DNA from: an uncultured Pelagibacteraceae bacterium
Lineage (GTDB): Bacteria; Pseudomonadota; Alphaproteobacteria; Pelagibacterales; AG-422-B15
Assembly: GCA_902518955.1 (NCBI GenBank)
Contig: CABYIR010000012.1
Span: forward strand, 1 to 42,535
Direction of reading: 5' to 3'
Length of the DNA: 42,535 nucleotides
The first letter of the stretch is position 1, and each line of letters begins with the position of its first letter. The notes below the pieces were generated by a model that made no database searches, had not been told where the DNA came from, and saw nothing but the letters and a program-made list of their open reading frames with translations. Position numbers and translations under genes: made by a program. Below are positions 35,731 to 42,535 of the stretch, one piece after another.

Positions 35731-37923
35731 ATGTCTGATATTAGTTATGAAGTCGATAATGATGGTGTAGCTGTCGTTACGTGGGATCTAAAAGATCGTA
35801 CAATGAATGTCTTGAATTTCAATTCTCTTGGTGAGTATGGGGAAGCAATAAAGAAATTAATTGCTGATGAAAAAGTTAAAGGGATTGTTTTAGCTAGTGC
35901 GAAAGATGCATTTATTGCTGGAGCTGACCTTACATCTTCAGATGTATTTGGCTTTGATCAGAAAGATACTGATAAAACAAAAGCTGCAGAGAAGATTTAC
36001 AATGGAAATATGGAAATGCAAAACTTGTTCAGAAGCATGGAAACATGTGGAAAGCCTTTTGTTGCAGCCATTAATGGCCACGCGCTTGGAGGTGGATTTG
36101 AGATTTGTCTTGCTTGTCACTATAGAGTTGCCATAGATAATGATAAAATTCAAATAGGACAGCCAGAAGCAAAAGTAGGACTTATACCTGGAGCGGGAGG
36201 CACTCAAAGAGTTCCAAGACTTGCGGGTATTACGCAAGAAATTATGGGATTCCTAATGGCAGGTACTCCTTTCACTCCTAAGAAAGCATTAAGTGCAGGA
36301 CTGATTCACGAAGTAACAGACAAAGATAACTTAATTGAAGCTGCAAAAAAATATATTCGTGATGGAGGCAAGGCAGTTCAACCATGGGACGAAAAGAGTT
36401 ATAAGTTCCCTGGTGGCCTTCCTTATACTCCAAAAGGAATGATGATATGGGGTGCTGCATCCTCAAGCTTAAGAAAAATGTCTTATAATAATTACCCTGC
36501 TCAATCAGCAATCCTATCAGCTCTTTATGAAGGCGTTCAGGTGCCAATCGATGCAGGACTAAGAATTGAAGCAAGATACTTTACAAAAGTTGTTATGGAT
36601 CCAGTTTCTCAGAATATGGTTCGAAGTCTTTTTGTAAATATGCAAGCTCTCAATAAAGGAGCAAGACGACCAAAAGATTTTGATAAATATGACGTTAAAA
36701 AGATTGGTATCTTAGGAGCTGGATTGATGGGTGCAGGCATAGCTTACGTAACGGCTAAAGTAGGAATTGAAGTCGTATTAATTGATCAAGATCAGGAGAA
36801 TGCTGAAAAAGGGAAAGACTATTCCGTAAAAATTCTTGATAAGGCTCTAAGTAGAAAAAAAACTACCGAAGAAAAAAAAGAGAAATTACTAAGTTTGATT
36901 ACTCCAACAACTGATTATGGGCTACTTAAAGGCGCAGATTTAATTGTAGAAGCAGTTTTCGAAAATAGAGATATTAAAGCTGAAGTAACTGCAAAAGCAG
37001 AAGCGCAAATTGCTGAAAATGCAGTTTTTGGATCAAATACTTCAACTTTGCCTATATCAGGACTTGCTCAAAATTCTTCAAGACCCGATAATTTTATAGG
37101 CATTCATTATTTTTCTCCTGTAGAAAAAATGCCATTAGTTGAGATTATTATGGGAGAAAAAACTTCTCAAGAAACATTAGCTAAGACTATGGACTATGTT
37201 CAAAAAATTAAAAAAACCCCAATCGTTGTAAATGATAGTAGAGGTTTTTATACAAGCCGTGTGTTCGGAACATATACAGGTGAAGGAGTAGCAATGTTAG
37301 CTGAAGGGATAAAGCCAGCTCTTATAGAAAATGCTGGTAAGATGACTGGAATGCCGATGGCGCCTCTCGCACTAGCTGATGCTGTGGCACTAGATTTAGC
37401 TTGGAAAGTCACAACTCAAACTAAAAAAGACTTTGAAGCTGAAGGCAAAGATTTTCCAATAACACCTATGTACTCAATCATGGAAGAGATGGTTGACAAG
37501 CAAGGGCGATTTGGAAAGAAAAATAGTAAAGGATTTTACGAATATCCTGAAAATGGAAAAAAGTATTTATGGCCTGAACTATCTAATCTTTGTAAGGAAA
37601 GTGCAGATCAGCCAGATGTTGAAGAATTAAAAAAGAGATTTTTATATATTCAAGCCATAGAAACTGCAAAATGCTATGAGGAAAATGTTCTCACCGATGT
37701 CAGAGATGCAGATATTGGAGCTATACTTGGATGGGGAATGGCACCATGGACTGGCGGCCCTTTATCCTTTATCGATATGATTGGAATTAAAGATTTTGTA
37801 GCCGAAGCAGATAGATTGGCTCAAAAATACGGCGAGAGGTTTGCTCCTTGTAAACTTCTTCGTGATATGGCCGCTAAAAATGAAAGTTTTCATAAGAGTG
37901 GTAATTCTAGTCAAGCTGCATAA
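35731..37923 (+). CDS. fadJ: Fatty-acid oxidation multifunctional protein (enoyl-CoA hydratase / 3-hydroxyacyl-CoA dehydrogenase)
   Basis: A 730-aa fusion. The N-terminal crotonase domain (about 1-200) shows GHALGGGFEICLA near residue 116 and PGAGGTQRVPRLAG near 152. The central NAD-binding domain has GAGLMGAG at 329-336 and IHYFSPVEKMPLVEI near 467. The C-terminal 3-hydroxyacyl-CoA dehydrogenase domain completes the FadB/FadJ architecture. It works with FadA to shorten acyl-CoAs. FadJ and FadB cannot be separated by eye, so the symbol is approximate. It is linked to fadA upstream and, after 47 bp, to the aminotransferase gene downstream. Confidence 0.92.
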   Translation: MSDISYEVDNDGVAVVTWDLKDRTMNVLNFNSLGEYGEAIKKLIADEKVKGIVLASAKDAFIAGADLTSSDVFGFDQKDTDKTKAAEKIYNGNMEMQNLFRSMETCGKPFVAAINGHALGGGFEICLACHYRVAIDNDKIQIGQPEAKVGLIPGAGGTQRVPRLAGITQEIMGFLMAGTPFTPKKALSAGLIHEVTDKDNLIEAAKKYIRDGGKAVQPWDEKSYKFPGGLPYTPKGMMIWGAASSSLRKMSYNNYPAQSAILSALYEGVQVPIDAGLRIEARYFTKVVMDPVSQNMVRSLFVNMQALNKGARRPKDFDKYDVKKIGILGAGLMGAGIAYVTAKVGIEVVLIDQDQENAEKGKDYSVKILDKALSRKKTTEEKKEKLLSLITPTTDYGLLKGADLIVEAVFENRDIKAEVTAKAEAQIAENAVFGSNTSTLPISGLAQNSSRPDNFIGIHYFSPVEKMPLVEIIMGEKTSQETLAKTMDYVQKIKKTPIVVNDSRGFYTSRVFGTYTGEGVAMLAEGIKPALIENAGKMTGMPMAPLALADAVALDLAWKVTTQTKKDFEAEGKDFPITPMYSIMEEMVDKQGRFGKKNSKGFYEYPENGKKYLWPELSNLCKESADQPDVEELKKRFLYIQAIETAKCYEENVLTDVRDADIGAILGWGMAPWTGGPLSFIDMIGIKDFVAEADRLAQKYGERFAPCKLLRDMAAKNESFHKSGNSSQAA

Positions 37924-37970
37924 ATAAGACTAAAATAAATATTATTTCTTTAAGATTTGAAAGGATCTAT

Positions 37971-39293
37971 ATGGCAAACACTACACCTACGACTAATTCA
38001 TTAGAGAATTATTTCCTACCCTTTACTGCTAATAAGGACTTTAAAAAGGATCCAAGATTATTGGATAGAGGAGAGGGTGTATACTATTGGAACCATAAAG
38101 GAGATACAGTCATTGATGCTTCGTCAGGTCTGTTTTGTGTTCCGTTAGGTCATGGAAGAAAAGAGATCGCTGAGGCAGTTCATAATCAATTATTAAAATT
38201 AGATTATTCACCAAGCTTCCAAGTTTCACATTTACCAGCTTTTGCTTGTGCAGAAAAAGTTGCAAATATGTTACCAGGAGATCTCAATAATGTATTTTTT
38301 ACGATTTGTGGCTCAACCGCAATAGACTCTGCAATCAAAATTGTACAAGCATATCAGCATGCAATTGGACAATCACATCGAATGAAATTTGTTTCTCGTG
38401 AAAGAGCTTATCATGGAGTGAATATAGGTGGAACTTCACTCAGTGGAATGATTAAAAATAGAGAAATTTTTACCGCAGCAATGCCTGGGGTAATTCATTT
38501 GCGGCACACTTGGATGGATGAAAATAAATTTACAAAAGGTCAGCCTGAACATGGTGCACATTTAGCAGATGATCTACAGAGATTTGTTGATATGTATGGA
38601 CCAGAGTCAATTGCAGCATGTTTTGTTGAGCCAATTGCTGGTTCCACTGGAACACTAGTTCCACCAAAAGGATATTTAGAAAAATTAAGAGCTACATGTG
38701 ATAAATATGGAATTGTACTAATATTTGATGAAGTAATTACTGGTTTTGGTAGAACGGGAAAATCATTTGGATCAGTAAAATATAATGTTCAACCTGATAT
38801 GGTTACAATGGCAAAAGCGATTACTAACGGCGCTCAGCCAATGGGGGCTGTTGGAGTTTCAGATAAAATATATAATGCAATTGTCGATAATGGCCCTGAG
38901 CATGGAGTTGAATTTTTTCATGGATATACATATTCTGGACACCCAGCATGTGTTGCCGCTTCATTAGCTACCTTGGACATCTATGAAAAAGAGGATATTT
39001 TTGCAAGAGCTGAGAAAATGTCACCCTATTTCCTTGATGCTGTTTTTGATGCATTTAAAGATGTACCAGCAGTAACAGATGTTCGCGGAGATGGTATGAT
39101 GGCCGCTATTGATCTTGCTACAGATAAAACGCCGGGTGTAAGAGGATACGATGCGCAGAAAAAAACTTTTGAGAACGGGGTTCACATAAAGTTTACTGGC
39201 GATAGTGGAATTATAGCTCCTGCTTTGGTTGCAGAAGAAAAGCATATTGATGAAATGATACAAAAAATAAAAGACGTAGTTATTAAATATTAA
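37971..39293 (+). CDS. tpa: Class III aminotransferase, probable taurine (omega-amino acid)-pyruvate aminotransferase
   Basis: A 440-aa PLP enzyme. Lys282 (MAKAITNG) should form the Schiff base and Asp253 (IFDEVITG) should bind the pyridine nitrogen. The N-terminal PFTANKDFKKDPRLL and the GQPEHGAHLADDLQ block match omega-amino acid (beta-alanine)-pyruvate transaminases. Being 17 bp upstream of xsc argues that it makes sulfoacetaldehyde from taurine with pyruvate as acceptor, but beta-alanine or hypotaurine could also be substrates. The gene symbol rests on this context. A ribosome site AAAGGA lies close upstream. Confidence 0.78.
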   Translation: MANTTPTTNSLENYFLPFTANKDFKKDPRLLDRGEGVYYWNHKGDTVIDASSGLFCVPLGHGRKEIAEAVHNQLLKLDYSPSFQVSHLPAFACAEKVANMLPGDLNNVFFTICGSTAIDSAIKIVQAYQHAIGQSHRMKFVSRERAYHGVNIGGTSLSGMIKNREIFTAAMPGVIHLRHTWMDENKFTKGQPEHGAHLADDLQRFVDMYGPESIAACFVEPIAGSTGTLVPPKGYLEKLRATCDKYGIVLIFDEVITGFGRTGKSFGSVKYNVQPDMVTMAKAITNGAQPMGAVGVSDKIYNAIVDNGPEHGVEFFHGYTYSGHPACVAASLATLDIYEKEDIFARAEKMSPYFLDAVFDAFKDVPAVTDVRGDGMMAAIDLATDKTPGVRGYDAQKKTFENGVHIKFTGDSGIIAPALVAEEKHIDEMIQKIKDVVIKY

Positions 39294-39310
39294 ACGTAAA
39301 GATTTCAAGT

Positions 39311-41089
39311 ATGACTAAAATGACAACAGAAGAAGCATTTATCAAAGTTCTTCAAAAACATGGAATTCAACATTCGTTTGGAATTATCGGATCAGCGTTC
39401 ATGCCAATATCTGACTTATTCCCTAAAGCCGGTATTACTTTTTGGGATGTTGCGCATGAAACAAATGGGGGAATTATTGCAGATGGATATACCCGAGCCA
39501 CAGGAAAAATGTCAATGTGTATTGCTCAAAACGGTCCAGGTATCACAAATTTTGTTACTCCTATTAAAACAGCTTATTGGAATCATACACCTTTGCTCTT
39601 AGTTACTCCTCAAGCAGCAAATAAAACTATAGGACAAGGTGGGTTTCAGGAAGTCGAACAAATGGCTTTATTCAAAGATATGGTCTGTTATCAAGAAGAG
39701 GTTCGAGACCCTTCCAGAATAGCTGAAGTATTAAATCGCGTAATTTCTAAAGCATTTAGAGGTTCAGCTCCAGCACAAATAAACATACCAAGAGATATGT
39801 GGACTCAGGTTATCGATATTGAAATACCACCAATTATAAACTTTGAAAGACCATCAGGCGGTTTAATCGCTATTAAAAAAGCATCTGAGTTATTATCTAA
39901 TGCTAGTTTTCCAGTTATTTTATCAGGGGCAGGTGTAGTATTAGCAAACGCAATCGAAGACTGTAAATATCTTGCTGAAAGATTAGAATCTCCTGTTGCA
40001 TCTGGTTATCAACATAATGATAGTTTTCCAGGAAGTCATCCTCTTGCCGTTGGACCGTTGGGTTATAATGGATCAAAGGCTGCAATGGAGCTCATTTCTA
40101 AAGCTGATGTAGTCCTTGCTTTGGGAACGCGATTAAATCCATTCTCAACCTTGCCAGGTTATGGAATTGATTATTGGCCAAAAGATGCGTCTATAATTCA
40201 AGTTGATATTAATTCCGATCGAATAGGACTGACGAAGAAAGTATCAGTTGGAATATGTGGAGATGCAAAACTGGTTGCAAAACAAATTCTTGATAATCTA
40301 TCGTCAGATGCAGGAAATAAAAATAGAGAAGAACGAAAAGCTCTTATTCATCAAACAAAATCTGCGTGGCTTCAAACATTAAGCAGCATGGATCATGAAG
40401 ATGATGATCCGGGAACATCATGGAATATCGATGCTAGAAAAAGGGACTCAGATCGAATGTCACCACGAATGGCATGGAGAGCGATTCAGGATGGACTTCC
40501 TAAAAATGCAATCATATCTTCAGATATTGGAAATAACTGCGCTATTGGAAATGCTTATCCAACATTTGAAGAAGGACGAAAATATCTTGCACCTGGTTTG
40601 TTCGGTCCTTGTGGTTACGGCTTTCCCTCAGTGCTTGGAGCAAAAATTGGATGTCCAGATATCCCTGTTGTTGGTTTTGCTGGCGACGGAGCTTTTGGAA
40701 TTAGCATGAATGAAATGACTTCATGTGCTAGAGATGAATGGCCAGCTATTACTATGGTAATTTTTAGAAACTACCAATGGGGTGCGGAAAAAAGAAATTC
40801 TATACTTTGGTATGATGACAATTTTGTTGGAACCGAATTAGATCCAGATTTAAGCTATGCAAAAGTTGCTGAAGGATGCGGTCTTAAAGGTGTAACAGTC
40901 AAATCTATGGATGAACTCACTCACTCTTTGAGAACTGCATGCGATGAACAAGTAAATGGCGTTACAACATTTATCGAGGTTATCTTGAATCAGGAATTAG
41001 GAGAACCTTTCAGAAGAGACGCGATGAAGAAACCTGTTGAAGTTGCTGGAATTGACCCTAAAGATATGAGCCAGGATCAATTAGGATAA
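39311..41089 (+). CDS. xsc: Sulfoacetaldehyde acetyltransferase
   Basis: A 592-aa thiamine-diphosphate enzyme that converts sulfoacetaldehyde and phosphate to acetyl phosphate and sulfite. Long Xsc-specific stretches are present: FGIIGSAFMPISDLFPKAG near residue 22, NKTIGQGGFQEVEQMALF near 103 and NNCAIGNAYPTFEEGRKY near 412. The ThDP/metal motif starts GDGAFG near 458 and continues to RNYQWGAEKRNS. The C-terminal LGEPFRRDAMKKPV is also typical. The length is standard. It is the key desulfonation step for taurine and isethionate. It overlaps the convergent amine oxidase gene by 13 bp. No pta is in the window to use the acetyl phosphate. Confidence 0.96.
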   Translation: MTKMTTEEAFIKVLQKHGIQHSFGIIGSAFMPISDLFPKAGITFWDVAHETNGGIIADGYTRATGKMSMCIAQNGPGITNFVTPIKTAYWNHTPLLLVTPQAANKTIGQGGFQEVEQMALFKDMVCYQEEVRDPSRIAEVLNRVISKAFRGSAPAQINIPRDMWTQVIDIEIPPIINFERPSGGLIAIKKASELLSNASFPVILSGAGVVLANAIEDCKYLAERLESPVASGYQHNDSFPGSHPLAVGPLGYNGSKAAMELISKADVVLALGTRLNPFSTLPGYGIDYWPKDASIIQVDINSDRIGLTKKVSVGICGDAKLVAKQILDNLSSDAGNKNREERKALIHQTKSAWLQTLSSMDHEDDDPGTSWNIDARKRDSDRMSPRMAWRAIQDGLPKNAIISSDIGNNCAIGNAYPTFEEGRKYLAPGLFGPCGYGFPSVLGAKIGCPDIPVVGFAGDGAFGISMNEMTSCARDEWPAITMVIFRNYQWGAEKRNSILWYDDNFVGTELDPDLSYAKVAEGCGLKGVTVKSMDELTHSLRTACDEQVNGVTTFIEVILNQELGEPFRRDAMKKPVEVAGIDPKDMSQDQLG

Positions 41090-42375
41090 AGTTTCTTAAT
41101 ATTTTCTGCTTCCCTTACTCCTGATTGAAGTGCCATCTGGAGATACCCAGCAACCTTTACACTCGTTGCTTCGCCGGCAAAAAACAATTTTGAATTAACG
41201 GGAGTTGAAAGTTGTTTTCTTAATAATTGACTATTCTCACCTGCTTTATTTGTACTGTATGATCCATAAATGTAAGGCTCCAAGCTCCATTTTGAAATAT
41301 AGTATGAATCTAGTTCTGAAACTTTACTCCCGTAAACAGCTTTTAATTCATTCAGTGCAGTTAGCACAACCTCTTCATCGGTTTTATTTTCTAATTTTTT
41401 TGCATTTTTGCCAGCAATTGTTGCAACAATCACAGGCTCTTTGCAAACAGGTTCTTCATTGATCCAAGCATGAAAATTACTTTCTTTATTTGCAATAACA
41501 ATAAAATCTGTATCACTCCAAAATTTATGCGCAAATTTTAACATGACTTTATTTAGCGTACCCCAGCCTAGTTTTTTAATTGATTGTTTTTTTTCGATGG
41601 GTAATTCAGGAGTAAATTTAATAACTTCTTTTTTTAATACTCCTAAAGAAGCTGTAACAATAACTGCGTTGGCTTCGTATATTTCATTGTCACAGAAAAC
41701 TTTTATTGTATCTTGCTCATAATTAATGTGCTCAATTGGAGAATTTAAAATGATTTTATTATGAAGTTCCTTTTCAAAATAATAAGCAATTTGGTCATAG
41801 CCTCCAATAATAGCTTCATCATTTTCAAATCCTTCATGTTCGAATAGAGCTTCTATTGATATTTTCTCTGGATCTTCCGCTTGTTCAAGTGCAATTTTTT
41901 GAATAAGAACAAATAAGGCTTCTTCTTTTACAAATGATAGTAAGCCCAGCTTTTTTACAAATGTGAATAGTTCGCTCAGATTTGTTGAAGGACGTAAATA
42001 TTTTGCTAAGTAAGCAAAAATACCAATTCGAAATTCAATTTTTTCCAAATCATTATTTGATATTTCAATTTTGTTGCCTTCTTTATCTAAAACCTCAAAA
42101 TACGCAACAGAACCTGCTAAAGAACATTGGTGCGATTTCAAACCTAATTCTTCTTTTATTTTCATAATTGGATTTGTTTTAGGGTTGTTGTCATGTATCC
42201 AATTTGCTCCAACTTCTAATGGTACTCCCAAAGACCTATCGGTGTATAGCCTTCCTCCAATTCTATCTTTAGCTTCAAGAATGGTAACATCATATCCTGA
42301 GTCATTTAAATTCTTTGCTGCTGCAAGACCAGATATTCCAGCACCAATCACAAGAACTTTCTTTATTTTGGTCAT
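41077..42375 (-). CDS. Flavin-containing amine oxidase (polyamine/monoamine oxidase-like)
   Basis: A 432-aa FAD amine oxidase. The dinucleotide motif GAGISG is at residues 11-16, with the following acidic end EAKDRIGGRLYTD. EVGANWIHDNNP near residue 54 is typical of polyamine oxidases and LSD1-like enzymes, and the C-terminal LFFAGEATSVKVAGYLQMAL seals the FAD site. Spermidine/putrescine-type substrates fit the aguAB pathway elsewhere in the window but are not proven. No signal peptide is seen. Its start overlaps the upstream gene's stop as ATGA (42372-42375), so the two are co-translated. Confidence 0.87.
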   Translation of the reverse strand: MTKIKKVLVIGAGISGLAAAKNLNDSGYDVTILEAKDRIGGRLYTDRSLGVPLEVGANWIHDNNPKTNPIMKIKEELGLKSHQCSLAGSVAYFEVLDKEGNKIEISNNDLEKIEFRIGIFAYLAKYLRPSTNLSELFTFVKKLGLLSFVKEEALFVLIQKIALEQAEDPEKISIEALFEHEGFENDEAIIGGYDQIAYYFEKELHNKIILNSPIEHINYEQDTIKVFCDNEIYEANAVIVTASLGVLKKEVIKFTPELPIEKKQSIKKLGWGTLNKVMLKFAHKFWSDTDFIVIANKESNFHAWINEEPVCKEPVIVATIAGKNAKKLENKTDEEVVLTALNELKAVYGSKVSELDSYYISKWSLEPYIYGSYSTNKAGENSQLLRKQLSTPVNSKLFFAGEATSVKVAGYLQMALQSGVREAENIKKLYPN

Positions 42376-42535
42376 GATTGAATTTTTTGTAAGATATATA
42401 TTTTATTTTTTGCACTAGAGTTGTGCCTTGGAAGTGCAAGAAAGGCTCTTGAAGTATAAAGACTCTTATATTCGCTTGATCTTTTATCAAGTTCGATATC
42501 AAAACCTAGTTTTTTAAAAATAGCTTCAGATATTG
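42372..42535 (-). CDS. 3' end of an unidentified gene upstream of the amine oxidase (partial)
   Basis: An open minus-strand frame enters at the window edge and ends with TGA at 42372-42374, giving the last ~53 residues. It starts ISEAIFKKLGFDIELD, is followed by a Ser/Lys/Tyr-rich stretch with LYTSRAFLALPRH, and ends KIYILQKIQS. The 4-bp ATGA overlap with the amine oxidase start supports this as a real gene. The fragment could be the C-terminus of an enzyme, but I cannot name the family. Confidence 0.6.
   Translation of the reverse strand, partial: ISEAIFKKLGFDIELDKRSSEYKSLYTSRAFLALPRHNSSAKNKIYILQKIQS

Overview
The window is about 42.5 kb of AT-rich (by eye about one third G+C), gene-dense chromosomal DNA from a streamlined marine alphaproteobacterium. 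Pointers to Alphaproteobacteria are the aapJQMP amino-acid transporter, an NDUFA4-type complex I accessory protein, a PopZ (DUF2497) homologue directly before valS, and a DmdA-like protein. Low G+C, 1-4 bp overlaps and nearly absent spacers suggest a Pelagibacterales-, HIMB59- or AEGEAN-169-like lineage, but I cannot place it more closely from sequence alone. I see no phage, transposon, CRISPR or integron.

Layout. 1-4.4 kb (minus strand): a secreted glutathione peroxidase, NhaD antiporter and thiBP thiamine uptake genes behind a TPP riboswitch whose conserved 3' end doubles as the thiB ribosome binding site. 4.4-8.9 kb (plus): a hotdog thioesterase and epoxide-hydrolase pair, tRNA-Pro, aguAB (agmatine to putrescine), the NDUFA4-like gene, tRNA-Arg and a Sel1-repeat protein. 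8.9-13.2 kb: aapJ, a strong terminator, then aapQMP. 13.2-20 kb: tRNA-Asn, an orphan winged-helix/TPR regulator, tRNA-Cys, a Pcm-like methyltransferase, popZ, valS and ilvD. 20-22.8 kb: a NalP-like lipoprotein subtilase overlapping a small lipoprotein with a PrcB-like domain. 22.9-26.9 kb: a DmdA-like protein, a small ABM-type protein, a PQQ sugar dehydrogenase with a membrane protein, and an APS-kinase-like/HxGH-nucleotidyltransferase pair. 27-30.4 kb (minus): aprM-aprB-aprA plus a 116-aa protein. 30.6-34.4 kb: LysE exporter, YhhQ transporter, HSL hydrolase, patatin and an NRDE protein. 34.5-41.1 kb: fadA-fadJ-aminotransferase-xsc behind a good sigma-70-like promoter. 41.1-42.5 kb (minus): an amine oxidase and the 3' end of another gene.

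How it fits together. The strongest theme is organosulfur catabolism: transamination of taurine and Xsc give acetyl phosphate and sulfite, and AprMBA can oxidise sulfite to APS. A DmdA-like enzyme would open DMSP degradation. No canonical ATP sulfurylase is visible, but a small HxGH nucleotidyltransferase and a P-loop kinase lie 4 bp from the apr operon. Xsc needs thiamine diphosphate, which gives the thiamine importer a plausible local consumer. Aap, AguAB, the thiamine importer and the amine oxidase together suggest scavenging of dissolved organic nitrogen and vitamins. The most novel-looking item is the lipoprotein subtilase/PrcB-like pair.
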